Shown piece by piece: positions 1-13,593 of a DNA stretch of 64,000 bases. Origin of the DNA: Paulinella micropora. Taxonomy: Eukaryota > Cercozoa > Imbricatea > Euglyphida. Location of the stretch: assembly GCA_009731375.1 (NCBI GenBank), contig BJOX01000324.1, positions 94,110 through 158,109 of the forward strand, read 5' to 3'. The notes beneath the pieces were generated by a model. It had not been told where the DNA came from, did not search any database, and worked only from the letters and a program-made list of their open reading frames with translations. A program made the position numbers and the translations under genes. How positions within the stretch are numbered: the first letter of the stretch is position 1; each line of letters opens with the position of its first letter.

Positions 1-262
1 TATGTATGTATGTATGTATGCATGCATGGATGGATGGATGGATGGATGGATGGATGGATGTGTGTATGTATGTATGTAGGTAGGTATGTATGTATGATGT
101 AGGTAGGTAGGTAGGTAGGTAGGTAGGTAGTTAGGTAGGTCTGTCGGTCTGTCGGTCTGTCGGTCTGTCGGTTGTCGGTTTGTCGGTCTGTCGGTCTGTC
201 AGTCTGTCGGTCTGTCCGTCTGTCTGCACTCAGGTAGGTAGGAAGGTAGGTAGGCAGGTAGG

Positions 263-293
<31 letters not shown>

Positions 294-572
294 ACGTATG
301 TATACGTATGTATGTATGTATCTATGCATGTCTATCTGCCTGTCTGTCTATCTGTCTGTCTGTATGTATGCATGTATGTATGTGTGTATGTATGTATGTA
401 GTGAATGTTTGTCTGTGTGTCTGTCTGTTTGTCTGTATGTATGTATGCATGCATGTATTTATGCATTTATGTATGTATCTTCTTCTTCTTCTTCTTCTTC
501 TTCTTCTTCTTCTTCTTCTTCTTTTTCTGCTCCTCCTCCTCCTACTCCTCCTTTTTCCGTATGTATGTATGT
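1..572. repeat. Microsatellite block (TATG/TGTC/TTC)n
   Basis: Imperfect tetranucleotide arrays of TATG, GGTA, TGTC and TGGA type change into a (TTC)n run at about 479-525. Open frames here only translate the repeat. I see no gene. It ends at a 619-base N gap (573-1191). Confidence 0.95.
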
Positions 573-1191
573 NNNNNNNNNNNNNNNNNNNNNNNNNNNN
601 NNNNNNNNNNNNNNNNNNNNNNNNNNNNNNNNNNNNNNNNNNNNNNNNNNNNNNNNNNNNNNNNNNNNNNNNNNNNNNNNNNNNNNNNNNNNNNNNNNNN
701 NNNNNNNNNNNNNNNNNNNNNNNNNNNNNNNNNNNNNNNNNNNNNNNNNNNNNNNNNNNNNNNNNNNNNNNNNNNNNNNNNNNNNNNNNNNNNNNNNNNN
801 NNNNNNNNNNNNNNNNNNNNNNNNNNNNNNNNNNNNNNNNNNNNNNNNNNNNNNNNNNNNNNNNNNNNNNNNNNNNNNNNNNNNNNNNNNNNNNNNNNNN
901 NNNNNNNNNNNNNNNNNNNNNNNNNNNNNNNNNNNNNNNNNNNNNNNNNNNNNNNNNNNNNNNNNNNNNNNNNNNNNNNNNNNNNNNNNNNNNNNNNNNN
1001 NNNNNNNNNNNNNNNNNNNNNNNNNNNNNNNNNNNNNNNNNNNNNNNNNNNNNNNNNNNNNNNNNNNNNNNNNNNNNNNNNNNNNNNNNNNNNNNNNNNN
1101 NNNNNNNNNNNNNNNNNNNNNNNNNNNNNNNNNNNNNNNNNNNNNNNNNNNNNNNNNNNNNNNNNNNNNNNNNNNNNNNNNNNNNNNNNNN

Positions 1192-1274
<83 letters not shown>

Positions 1275-1342
1275 GCTACTACTGCTACTACTACTACTAC
1301 TACTACTAGTACAACTACTAGTACCATTACTACTACTACTGT

Positions 1343-1381
<39 letters not shown>

Positions 1382-1496
1382 CACAACTACTACTACTACT
1401 ACTACCACTACTACTCACTACTACTCACTACTACTACTCACTACTACTCACTACTACTACTCACTACTACTCACTACTACTCACTGACACTACTAA

Positions 1497-1568
<72 letters not shown>

Positions 1569-1626
1569 CTACTACTACCTACTACTACCTACTACTACCT
1601 ACTACTACCTACTACTACTTACTACT
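1192..1626. repeat. (CTA)n trinucleotide microsatellite
   Basis: About 435 bases of CTA repeats with sparse interruptions (CTCACTA variants near 1410-1490), lying between two N gaps (573-1191 and 1627-2338). No gene is visible. Confidence 0.95.
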
Positions 1627-2338
1627 NNNNNNNNNNNNNNNNNNNNNNNNNNNNNNNNNNNNNNNNNNNNNNNNNNNNNNNNNNNNNNNNNNNNNNNNNN
1701 NNNNNNNNNNNNNNNNNNNNNNNNNNNNNNNNNNNNNNNNNNNNNNNNNNNNNNNNNNNNNNNNNNNNNNNNNNNNNNNNNNNNNNNNNNNNNNNNNNNN
1801 NNNNNNNNNNNNNNNNNNNNNNNNNNNNNNNNNNNNNNNNNNNNNNNNNNNNNNNNNNNNNNNNNNNNNNNNNNNNNNNNNNNNNNNNNNNNNNNNNNNN
1901 NNNNNNNNNNNNNNNNNNNNNNNNNNNNNNNNNNNNNNNNNNNNNNNNNNNNNNNNNNNNNNNNNNNNNNNNNNNNNNNNNNNNNNNNNNNNNNNNNNNN
2001 NNNNNNNNNNNNNNNNNNNNNNNNNNNNNNNNNNNNNNNNNNNNNNNNNNNNNNNNNNNNNNNNNNNNNNNNNNNNNNNNNNNNNNNNNNNNNNNNNNNN
2101 NNNNNNNNNNNNNNNNNNNNNNNNNNNNNNNNNNNNNNNNNNNNNNNNNNNNNNNNNNNNNNNNNNNNNNNNNNNNNNNNNNNNNNNNNNNNNNNNNNNN
2201 NNNNNNNNNNNNNNNNNNNNNNNNNNNNNNNNNNNNNNNNNNNNNNNNNNNNNNNNNNNNNNNNNNNNNNNNNNNNNNNNNNNNNNNNNNNNNNNNNNNN
2301 NNNNNNNNNNNNNNNNNNNNNNNNNNNNNNNNNNNNNN

Positions 2339-2990
<652 letters not shown>

Positions 2991-3767
2991 CTACTACTGT
3001 TACCAACATTTAAAAGAGTGGCCGATTGCCAAAATAATATTAATACTTCTACTGCACATGACCTAATCAGCTTCAGCAGTACTACTGACTTATTTTTTTT
3101 ACATAAACTGTTTTCACTGAACTAATCACTACTCCGAGCCATCCGTGGCATTGAATAATCACGACTACTTATACGGCCTTCCCACTTATCCCCCTGACTA
3201 GTGGCAAGTAATTTCTTGTTTTAAGTGTTTGCGTAAAAAAGTATTATTAATATATGATAGTGATGAAATTAAATAAAACTTATAATAATAAATTAATTTA
3301 TATATTAATTAATAATATTCTAACCACCGCCCCCCCCCNNNNNNNNNNCCCCCCCCCCCCCGCTTCCCTTCCTTCCGCCCGCTTCCGGTGACCTATTAAT
3401 ATCAATAAACCAGTGACTCGTGACAGACTATGTCAGATTCGCCAGAGATAAATCAAGTTACTACTTAACTTTGAATTCTAGTGATTATTGATAATGTTAT
3501 ATTATACATTATCAATATTAATAATTGATTATTATCAACGATGACTTACCGTAGGCTATTATCAGGCTAGGAGTTTGGCACTGAGTTTGGTTTGGCCACA
3601 CAGACAGATTTTAATCAGGCATCGCCTCAAATTTCAATCAGTATTATTTAACGTTATTATTCAATCATGATTATTTAACGTCATCCAAATTATTAAACCT
3701 AATTACTGAACATCATTAAATAATTTGTTGATCAATATTACTTAATAACGGTAGGCTGATGATGATG

Positions 3768-3775
<8 letters not shown>
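2991..3775. other. Unique AT-rich DNA with no recognisable gene
   Basis: Non-repetitive AT-rich sequence with frequent stops in all frames. A 10-base N gap at 3339-3348 sits inside a poly-C run. I see no gene, RNA or transposon end here. Confidence 0.6.
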
Positions 3776-4290
<515 letters not shown>

Positions 4291-4296
4291 GCATCT

Positions 4297-4895
4297 ACGT
4301 GTCAGCCAAAAACAAGGGACGCTCCGACGGAAAGGAACCCAGGGTTTCTTTCCGTCGGGTCTCCAAGATAACGATCGACTAGTACGATAGAAAAAGGATT
4401 GTGTTGTAAAAGGTGCACGTGAATGCCTTTGGACGCTTCAGATAGTCAAGGGTGAATGGTTGGCGTTGGTGTTGACAAGAACTTGAAACATTCGTTTCAG
4501 CCAAGTGTGCTCCTAGTGACTCGTCCAGTAGCTTTTTGCAAATCCAAAAAGCTTTGTGATGAGCCTTTTCAGATCTTTAGGATGTCAATTGGCTGAGAAC
4601 GAAGCATCAAATCCATGGAACTTAAAACGTGCGGTCCTTGGTGGTGAAACGCGCGTAGACGCGTCCGTTGCAAGAAAAAACTTGAACTCTACATACTCAG
4701 GACTGATGCCTAGAGCTTTGGCGATATCCTGCACCGACAGAATAAGAAATATTCGAAAAAACCGCAGGTATGTTGGCTGGCGGGGGGTGAACCTTCGCTG
4801 CGTTTTTCCTTTTTGCCTTTGGGACCGGAGTCCCCGACAGAAACAAACCCTGGGTTTCTTTCCGTCGGGGCCTCCCATGTTTTTGGCTGACACGT
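4297..4895. mobile_element. Non-autonomous inverted-repeat element (MITE-like), about 0.6 kb
   Basis: The two ends are about 50-base imperfect inverted repeats. The left end starts ACGTGTCAGCCAAAAACA. The right end is its complement, finishing GGCTGACACGT at 4895. Both continue into a CCGACGGAAAG...ACCCAGGG block. The left end block also folds on itself (CCGACGGAAAG with CTTTCCGTCGG). No transposase is visible inside. A minus-strand stretch ending near 4585 (reading ALGISPEYVEFKF) follows a plausible splice acceptor and could be a captured host exon, but this is weak. No clear target duplication was found. Confidence 0.6.
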
Positions 4896-5112
4896 CGATT
4901 TCGTCTGTATTGAATTACACACAGACACGCATAATTTATGATCAAAAACCACGATGCCTTCGTAAGGGACTTCGCGAAAGGAATATTCTGTCATTTCCTA
5001 TCTTGGCGAGGTAGCAGCAAGCGAGGTGGGGGTTGTGTCTTTACAGTTGTTTGGCTTTCCAGACATACATGAGCTGGGAGCGATAGGGCTGTAGCCTGAG
5101 CGAAGAGTGCGC

Positions 5113-5134
5113 ATCTCTCTCTCTCTCTCTCTCT

Positions 5135-5176
<42 letters not shown>

Positions 5177-5200
5177 TCTCTCTCTTTCTCTCTCTCTCTT
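5113..5200. repeat. (TC)n microsatellite
   Basis: Pyrimidine dinucleotide array immediately upstream of the 150-base tandem repeat. Confidence 0.95.
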
Positions 5201-5660
5201 GATGGTTACCTTCAAAAGCTGCGGAGACAAGCTCTGATGGTTACCTTCAAAAGCTGCAGAGCTTGCATCCGCAGCCGATCAACCAGTGTCCCATAGAAGA
5301 ACCAAGACTTCGTTGCTCAGGTATAATAACCCAACCGCCCTCTCCAATCTCTTGATGGTTACCTTCAAAAGCTGCGGATGCAAGCTCTCATGGTTACCTT
5401 CAAAAGCTGCAGCTTGCATCCGCAGCCGATCAACCAGTGTCCCATAGAAGAAACAAGACTTCGTTGCTCAGGCATAATAACCCAACCGCCCTCTCCAATC
5501 TCTTGATGGTTACCTTCAAAAGCTGCGGATGCAAGCTCTGATGGATACTTTCAAAAGCTGCAGAGCTTGCATCCGCAGCCGATCAACCAGTGTCCCATAG
5601 AAGAACCAAGACTTCGTTGCTCAGGTATAATAACCCAACCGCCCTATCCAATCATTCTCT
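5201..5660. repeat. Three tandem copies of a ~150 bp unit
   Basis: Units begin GATGGTTACCTTCAAAAGC at 5201, 5354 and 5505 and end in CCCAACCGCCCT(C/A)TCCAAT. Within a unit, GCTGCGGATGCAAG and CTTGCATCCGCAGC form an inverted repeat that can fold into a stem. The tail of a fourth copy is at 5972-6082, sharing the AACCAAGACTTCGTTGCTCA block and the sequence that follows unit 3. No convincing protein is encoded. This is satellite-like or a decayed element. Confidence 0.85.
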
Positions 5661-5971
5661 TTCAATCTAGCCCAGGGCACTTTGCACGCTCACCATGTAC
5701 GCGTCTGTCCTACTTCCTTGCATCGCCAAGCACTCTTACCTGTACGCACAACAGACTTCAGACATCGGTTTCTCCGGCCCTGACACGTGACAGGTCCTCT
5801 TGCTCCTCCCCTTCGCTTTTTTCTCGCCGACCCAATTTGAAGCCAACAAATTCAAAACGTAAGTAAATATTTCGCAATTGTACTTAACAGCAAAGTTCAT
5901 CAAAACTTCTTCGGCAGCCGCATCCTGTATGCTTGTGCATTGTTACTACTGTTGCAGGCTTTGTTGGCTGT

Positions 5972-6082
5972 AGTGAACCAAGACTTCGTTGCTCAGGTAT
6001 AATAACCCAACCGCCCTCTCCAATTCTTTTATCATTCTCTTTCAATCTAGCCCAGGGCACTTTGCACGCTCACCATGTACGC
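5972..6082. repeat. Partial fourth copy of the ~150 bp repeat tail
   Basis: AACCAAGACTTCGTTGCTCA and the following CAATCTAGCCCAGGGCACTTTG block duplicate 5608-5703. It sits in otherwise unique DNA with no gene signal. Confidence 0.8.
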
Positions 6083-6248
6083 TGCGTACAGAGCGCAAGT
6101 TGTAGCTTGTTCTGCATAATTTGAAAAAAGAACCCATTTTCACCAAATAAATGTTATTGTGCTATATTTTCTCATGCAGAGCTGCTCTGCATGAACCATC
6201 GTACAACAGGTCTCTTTTGTTTCTGACCAAGACCACACAACCAAATAG

Positions 6249-6993
6249 AGACTATTTGCACATAAATCCGCTGTAGAAAAAGTGGCAAAGATGATCCGTT
6301 CACTCCCCGTGAAGTTCACAGGGGTCTGAAAAGCCACTGCCCGTGAAGTTCATCGGCGGGTTTGCACGTGGAAAAAATTACTGCAGGATTTTTTGCCTCC
6401 AAAAAAGGTTCTTGTTCTTCTGCCTCAAAGTTTTTTTTGCATTGTAGTTCACATCTTACGCTATTTTCTTTCCACCACACACTTTTCTTTCCCATACAAA
6501 AAATCACTTACGCACTGTGTGTGTGTGTGTGTGTGTGTGTGTCACTGTATGTCTGCCTGTCTGTCTGTCTGTCTGTGCTGTTTGTCTGTCTGTCGTCTTT
6601 CTGTCTCTCCGTCTCTCTGTCTCAGACTAGTACTGTCTGTCCGTCTGTCTGAGTCTGTCTGTCTGTCTCAGACTGTCTGTCTGTCTGTCTGGTGCTTCTA
6701 ACTGTCTGTCTGTCTGTCTGCCTGCCTGTCTGTCTGTCTGCCTGTCTGTCTATGTGTGTGTGTGTGTGTGTCACTGTGTGTCTGCCTGTCTGTCTGTCTG
6801 TCTGTGTCTGTCTGTCTGTCTGTGCTGTTTGTCTGTCTGTCGTCTTTCTGTCTCTCCGTCTCTCAGACTAGTACTGTCTGTCTGTCTGTCTGTCTGTCTG
6901 TCTCAGACTCTGTCTGTCTCAGATTGTCTGTCTGTCTGTCTGGTGCTTCTAACTGTCTGTCTGTCTGCCTGCCTGTCTGTGTCTGCCTGTCTG

Positions 6994-7024
<31 letters not shown>

Positions 7025-7252
7025 TTGTGTGTGTTTGTCTGTGTGTGTGTGTGTGTCTGTCTGTCTCTCTGTCTGCCTGTCTGTCTGTCTGTCTATGTGT
7101 GTGTGTGTGTGTGTGTCTGTGTGTGTGTCTGTGTGTCTGTCTGTGTGTGTGCGTGTGTGTGTGTGTCTATGTATGTATGTATGTATGTATGTATGTATGA
7201 CATATGTATGTACGTATGTATGTATGTATGTATGTATGACATATTTATGTAC

Positions 7253-7283
<31 letters not shown>

Positions 7284-8118
7284 TGTACATATGTATATAT
7301 GTGTGTATTTACGTACATATGTATGTATGTGTGTATGTATGTATGTATGTCTAGTATGTATGTATGTATGTATGTATGTATGTTTGTATGTATGCATGCA
7401 TGCATGCAGGCAGGCAGGCATGCATGCAAGTACTCATGCATGCATGTATGTATGTATGTATGTGTATGTATGTATGTATGTATGTATGTATGTATGTATA
7501 TATGCATGTATGCATGTATGCATGCATGTATGCATGCATACATACATGCATGCATGCATGCATGCATACATAAATACATATATACATACATACATACGTA
7601 CATACATACTACATACGTACATACATACATACATACATAACATACATACATGCATGCATGCATGCATGCATACATGCATGCATACATGCATACATACATA
7701 CATACATACATACATACATACATACATGCATGCATGAGTACTTGCATGCATGCATGCCTGCCTGCATGCATACATACATACATACATACATACATACTAT
7801 ACATACATACATACATACACACATACACACATACATACATATGTACGTAAATACATACATATATACATACATACATACATACATACATATGTACATAAAT
7901 ACATACATACATACATACATACATACATACATAGCATGCATGAGTACTTGCATGCATGCCTGCCTGCCTGCATGCATACATACATACATACATACATACA
8001 TACTATACATACATACATACATACACACATACACACATACATACATATGTACGTAAATACATACATATATACATACATACATACATACATACATATGTAC
8101 ATAAATACATACATACAT

Positions 8119-8151
<33 letters not shown>

Positions 8152-8243
8152 GACACACACGCACACACGCACACACACATAGACAGACAGGCAGACAGAG
8201 AGACAGCAGACAGACACACACACACACAGACAAACACACACAA

Positions 8244-8274
<31 letters not shown>

Positions 8275-8613
8275 CATAGACAGAGAGACAGACAGGCAGG
8301 CAGAAAGGCAGACAGACAGTTAGAAGCACCAGACAGACAGACAGACAGACAGTCTGAGACAGACAGACAGACAGACGGACAGACGGACAGACAGTACTAG
8401 TCTGAGACAGAAAGACGGAGAGACAGAAAGACGGATAGACAGACAAACAGCACAGACAGACAGACAGACAGGCAGACACACACACACACACAGACAGTGC
8501 GTAAGTGAATTTTTGTATGGGAAAGAAAATAGAAAAGTGTGTGGTGGAAAGAAAATAGCGTAAGGTGTGAACTACAATGCAAAAAAAACTTTGAGGCAGA
8601 AGAAACAACCCCC
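6249..8613. repeat. Large palindrome, centre near 7.6 kb; right arm split by Polinton 1
   Basis: The left arm (6249-~7600) is the reverse complement of the right arm (~7600-8613), which resumes after Polinton 1 at 28369-28552. Unique matching segments include the TTACGCTATTTTCTTTCC block (6457 and 8545-8565, opposite strands), GAGGCAGAAG (8594) with CTTCTGCCTC (6417), and a CCGCTGTAGAAAAAGTGGC block near 6270 matching 28523-28541 in complement. The arms are otherwise TGTC, TG and TATG microsatellites. A TCAGACTAGTACTGTCTG segment is duplicated within the left arm (about 6620 and 6860). Confidence 0.85.
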
Positions 8614-8619
8614 CACAAG
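8614..8619. repeat. Target-site duplication CACAAG, left of Polinton 1
   Basis: CACAAG directly precedes the left terminal inverted repeat. An identical CACAAG follows the right end at 28363-28368. Six-base duplications are the Polinton/Maverick norm and fix the element ends. Confidence 0.93.
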
Positions 8620-8880
8620 AGTAGTATAGGGTCGCACTTCATCACAGTGGTTCAGTGCAGTTTCTCTAGAGAAACCACACTAAGAGCCGTTATCCTTACT
8701 TTCCTCTACCTATTCTCTCTAAGTTTAAAACATCAATTTCATTAAAATCTCTCTTATTACGAATTTCTCTTTGGACTACTTTACACAAAAAGCGAAAAGT
8801 TGTCCAGTTATACCGCACCAAAATTGCTGTAAAGGAATTATTTGTGGTGTTATCTGGTATCAGGTGTGAGAAGTGTTTTT
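8620..8880. repeat. Polinton 1 left terminal inverted repeat
   Basis: 261 bases that match the complement of 28081-28362 with few substitutions. The right copy has an extra ~25 bases containing a second GGTGCGG motif. The outer ~75 bases are identical. TIRs of this size are typical of Polintons, where the ends are replication origins for protein-primed synthesis. Confidence 0.95.
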
Positions 8881-9102
8881 TATGTGCGGATACATGGAAC
8901 ATAACTGCCACTGCGGTTCAGGGTATGGTAAGTATTGGTAATCAAAAAGGTTTCTCCGAGGGAACCACTGAATTTCTATTTAAAGACAAGGAGGGTCCTT
9001 ATATATAGCACACACACGAGGCCACGAGGGGACGACCGATTGAGGCAGACAAATATTTTAACTTTATAAAATTATATTTTCCTTGATATACTATTATCAA
9101 AT

Positions 9103-12100
9103 ATGGAGACACACACCTATAACGGCAAGGTCTACAGGTTGGATAGATTAAGGGAATATAAGATAAATTACGAAATCAAGTCTGTCAGGGGTCGAGATGT
9201 TCTATATATCAAACCGAAGGTAAGGGGGTATAAAATTGATACACCGACCGCCCAAAACTACTTGAACCAAGTAAGGAGCGCAGTGTATTTGAGCACCATG
9301 CTGTACCAATAGCGCCACCTTTACCTACGATTGAACAGAAAAAAGAACTGAAAGAAAATCTAAGAGACTTGTTGAGGTATGATAATTATGATATCATAAG
9401 GGACGACAGCAAGGAACACGAACTAGGAATAAATGAAAGCCGATATGCGGTAAGGCTTAACGGCAACTTCCGATCATTTACTATGCGCGATGTAATAAGA
9501 TTTATTGAGATTGTATTGAACGACTTTGTAAAACGACAAGCACCGCAAGATAAGGTTAGCCTAGGTATTGAATTTGTGGATTACTATTGAAAGGTATTAA
9601 TATCAACAGGCTTACACAAAGTTAATCAAATCTCGGTTGAAGAAGTTTTAGAAAGATTGTAGGTAATATTTCAAAGCAACGAAAGTCTTTATATGGACGA
9701 GGACGGAATAAACTTTGATAAATTAAAATTTGTGTTGAAATCTGTTAAAATGCAGACGGGCGGAACTTCGGCAAGGCTACAGGTTTTGAACAAATTAGAT
9801 ATCTACAGAAAGAAAGGAGTAATCTGTATTACCAACAGCGATAACTTATGCTTAGCACGAGCAATCGTTGTAGTAAAGTCAAAAATTGAAAAACATCACA
9901 AATACAAAACAATATTAATGGGAAGAAAGATACAGCAGGAAATGGCAGATGCTTTACCGTGACGATGAAGCGAAAGTTATTAAGGATGTGTGTGGGATCA
10001 TACCAGAAATTAATACATTCGCTAATCACATTAAATACAATCTGGTTATTGCTGAATTCCCTGACAAAATCGTTTATGAAACAGATCTACTTGATGCGAA
10101 TGGCGAATGGCTGACTAACCTTTACATTCTAAAGACTGAAGGACATTACGATGCCATAACTAACATGAAGTCAATGCTAGGAAAGGAAAACTTCTGCGAT
10201 TTGTGTCTAAGGGGATACCAAAAAAGACATGCATGTGAAGCCAAATGTAGTATCTGTGAAACCAACGGATATAAGGGAATAAATGACAAGAGCCAGTGGA
10301 AAGAATGTGAGCAGTGTAATAGAAAGTTTCCAAACACTGAATGTTTTAATAATCACAGGACAACAAACTGCGATGTTAAAGCGAAATGTAAATCGTGCGG
10401 TCTTAATTACAGAAAGAAGGATGAGCACAAATGCGGATATGCGAAATGCAGAAATTGTAAGGAACTGAAACCGCTTGAACACCAATGTGAAATAGTCCAA
10501 AAAGAAATCTTACTGCCGTCAGAGCAATACATATTCTTTGACTTTGAAGCGACACAGGACACAGGCGAACACCTTGTTAATCATGCTGAAAGCCAGTATT
10601 ACGATGCGAAGGAACCACCAGTAATTCACAAGAACATTCAAGATTTCTGTAAGTGGGCTTTTGACACTAAGCACAGCGGATTTACATTTATCGCACACAA
10701 TGCCCGCGGTTGATGATTGTCAGTTTATTCTTAAGTGGTTGGTTGATAATGGTCAAACTCCATTTGTAATTTATGAGGGAGGTAAGATTATGATGATGAC
10801 ACTTAAGAAGTATCGCTTTATAGAAAGCCTAAGTTTTCTTACGATGCCATTGTCAGACTTTCCAAAGACATTTGGGCTTACGGAACTTAAGAAAGGTTTC
10901 TTCCCGCACTTCTTCAATACGGCGAAAAATAGAAACTATGTTGGGGTAATGCCACATAAGAAACATTACGGCTACGACTCGATGCGAGGAGATAAACGAA
11001 AGGAATTTCTTGAATGGTATGACGAACAAGTAAAAACACATAACCAATTTGATATGGCGAAGGAAATCGCAGAGTATTGTCATTCAGATGTGGATATACT
11101 GAGGAAGGGTTGTATAGATTTTAGAAATCAGTTTCTAGAGTTCTAGAGTTTGGTATAGACCCTTCAATATATAACTATCGCGAGTTGTGTTATGGCTTTG
11201 TATCGTGCTAAGTTTATGCCAGAGAATTTAATTGCGATATTGAAGGCGGAAAAACAAAACAGGATGACTTCTAGGGCTTGTGTAGAATGGCTAGCATACA
11301 GAAGCAGGTTAGACAAAACCGATATTAAACACGCATTCCACGGAGGTGAAAAAACGTTTCAACTCGGACAATCTCGTGTGTATGTAGATGGATGGGAAGA
11401 GAAAAACAAAACCGCTCATGAGTTTTACGGGTGTCATTGGCACGGATGTGATAAGTGTTGGAATAGCAATGCTCTGAATGTGAAGAAGAATAAGACAATG
11501 GGCGAATTGTACAAGGAAACAATGAGAAGAGAAAAACAACTTAACGGCCAAGCGAAAATAATAAGTATCTGGGAGTGCGAATGGAGCCTGATGAAAACAA
11601 GTGAAAGACTGGCAGAGGATACAAACGAACGAATTACGGAACAAGATGGACTAAACCCACGAGAGGCAATGTTTGGAGGTAGAGTGAATGCTCTGAAATT
11701 ATATTGGAAATCATGACATGATAATGAGTATGCGAAATTTTTGACATATCTTTATCCGACCGTGATGTATTACGACCTTTATCCAAGCGGACACCATATA
11801 ATTATTAGACCAAGCAACGACGACGAAAGAAAAAATATGAAAAACAAAATTATAAACAGAGAATATTTCGGAGTGGCTAAGGTTAAGATGCTACCTCCGA
11901 GAGGCTTACTACACCCGGTCTTACCGAAGGCGGACAGAGGTAAGATGATGTATTACTTATGCGATAAGTGCGGAATGACTGAGCAACACGGCGAATGTAA
12001 GCACACGGATAAAGAACGAGCAATAACTGGAACATGGGCGACTCCAGAAGTTTACAAGGCCTTAGACAAAGGGTATAAGTCAATAAAAGTATATGAAGTA

Positions 12101-13120
12101 TGGCACTGGAAAGAACAAAGCAGTAGCCTATTCAAAGAATACATAAAGACATTCTTGAAAGTAAAACAAGAGTCCAGCGGATATCCCGCGGGATGTAATA
12201 CGGAAGCAGAAAAGCAAAATTACATAAACAGCATGGAAATCAAAATGGGAGTTAAGATGGATGAAAGCAAAATATTCAAAAACGAAGGACGGAGAGCAGT
12301 GGCTAAGTTGTGCTTGAACTCTTTATGGGGCAAGTTTGGACAGAAACAAAATAAAACACAGAACAAAATGATAAAGGATAAAGACACCTTATACAAACTA
12401 TTGAACGATAAATCAGTGGATAATATAAATATTAACATAATTAACGACCAAATTGTAGAAGCCAGTTATGACTTAAAACAGGACGCGGTGAGCGACCCGA
12501 TTAAAACAAATATTGTAGTTGCTTTATTTACTACATGCCACGCAAGAATGAGACTTTACAATATGATGGACATATTAGGTAATAGGATATTGTATTATGA
12601 CACAGACAGCGTAATATATACGACTAACCAAGAAATTAATCAGGTAGATGTAGAGACAGGCGATTTACTGGGAGATTGGACAGATGAATTGAAAGGAGCA
12701 AAAATAAAAACCTTTGTGGGAGGCGGGCCGAAATGTTATGGATACTTACTAGATAATGGTAAGGCTAGTATGAAAGTAAAAGGATTTAGTATGAACTATG
12801 AAACGAAAAAAGCATTGAATTTACCGAATATGTTAAGTGTAATAAGTTGCGGGCTAGGTATTACGAACACTGAATTATTTGAGAATGGTAAAAATGAACT
12901 GGCTGAATTGTTGGAGACTGATGAAGAATTACGGATTGCTAAGCGAATTGAGAAGTCTGGAAAAGTAGTTATAGTAGAAAACAACAAGATAACGCGAGAC
13001 AAACAAAAGGAAAAAATAACGAGTGAATACTTAGAAAAGATATTTAGTTTTACATATACGAAGAGACAAGTTATTGGAATTGTAGAGAATGCAATTGAAA
13101 CTAGACCTTTTGGATACTAA
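9103..13120 (+). pseudogene. Protein-primed family B DNA polymerase (Polinton pPolB), frameshifted
   Basis: Replicative polymerase of Polintons, which uses a terminal protein as primer. Readable pieces in order: N-terminal fragments at 9103-9312, 9369-9590 and 9693-9962 (the last with NSDNLCLARAIVV, typical of this family); a Cys-rich zinc-finger stretch followed by the exonuclease motif FFDFEATQD (9949-10713); the Exo III type YCHSDVDIL (near 11075); the conserved FYGCHWHGCDKC and NPREAMFGGR (11192-11716); then the palm with YLYPTVM, motif B KLCLNSLWGKFGQ and motif C YYDTDSV (11741-13120). Frame breaks lie near 9262, 9590-9690, 9955, 10712, 11146-11190 and 11716-11740, so no full-length enzyme can be made. 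Catalytic residues of the palm and exonuclease are still present. Expected intact size is about 1,300 residues. Confidence 0.93.
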
Positions 13121-13183
13121 AAAAATAAAATATTAAATAATTAATTTTTTCCATGAAATTTTTTTATTACCCTATATATACCA

Positions 13184-13468
13184 ATGACCACCCTCACTAG
13201 ACTATGTGAAAAATTTGGAAAACTTTCAATTGAGAAGAATAAGGAATTCTTTTCAATAAGAGGTGTTCAACAGATAATTGATGAGGAAATTAAGGCAATT
13301 GAAAAAAGTAGAGAAGGAAAGCCAACCGATGTTTTTCCGTTTGGTAAGTATCGCGGGAAGAAGGTTTCAGATATTGCTACCATTGACAAACCATATCTTG
13401 AATGGGTTATGAAACAGCCGTGGTTTGATAAATTTACAGACATTAAAAGTGAATTTAAAAAAAAATGA
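13184..13468 (+). CDS. ExoX C-terminal-domain-like small protein
   Basis: 94 residues, intact. The C-terminal half reads FGKYRGKKVSDIA then KPYLEWVMKQPWF. This is the pattern of the small domain found at the C-terminus of exodeoxyribonuclease X and in DUF3820-type proteins. The N-terminal half is unlike anything I recognise. It lies directly after the polymerase on the same strand, with CTATATATACCA just before the start codon as a likely promoter. A role in DNA processing alongside the polymerase is inference. The stop codon TGA is part of the 3' hairpin at 13467. Confidence 0.65.
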   Translation: MTTLTRLCEKFGKLSIEKNKEFFSIRGVQQIIDEEIKAIEKSREGKPTDVFPFGKYRGKKVSDIATIDKPYLEWVMKQPWFDKFTDIKSEFKKK

Positions 13469-13501
13469 TATTTTGTTCTGACTTCGTCATCACAAAACAT
13501 C
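13467..13501 (+). terminator. Bracketing hairpin, 3' of the ExoX-like gene
   Basis: GATATTTTGT pairs with ACAAAACATC (one mismatch), with inner TGAC/GTCA around a TTC loop. The gene's TGA stop overlaps the first bases. The coding-facing end is GATATTT and the spacer-facing end AAACATCG. Confidence 0.7.
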
Positions 13502-13539
13502 GTTTGCCAATTTATTTATTTTTTCTTGAAATTTTTTCC

Positions 13540-13592
13540 GATGTTTTAGAATAAGCGAGAGTGCGGAGCACGAAGCGCAATTCTAAAATATC
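13540..13592 (+). promoter_or_regulatory. Bracketing hairpin, 5' of the second ExoX-like gene
   Basis: GATGTTTTAGAAT pairs with ATTCTAAAATATC (13 pairs, one mismatch), plus inner TGCG/CGCA. It ends one base before the ATG at 13594. The spacer-facing end is CGATGTTT and the coding-facing end AAATATC. Confidence 0.7.
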
Positions 13593-13593
13593 A

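Noticed and set aside
6362-8645. Open frames rich in Cys/Val/Ser and His/Thr/Tyr across the palindrome
   Set aside because: Microsatellite translation again; the reverse strand gives equally long frames.
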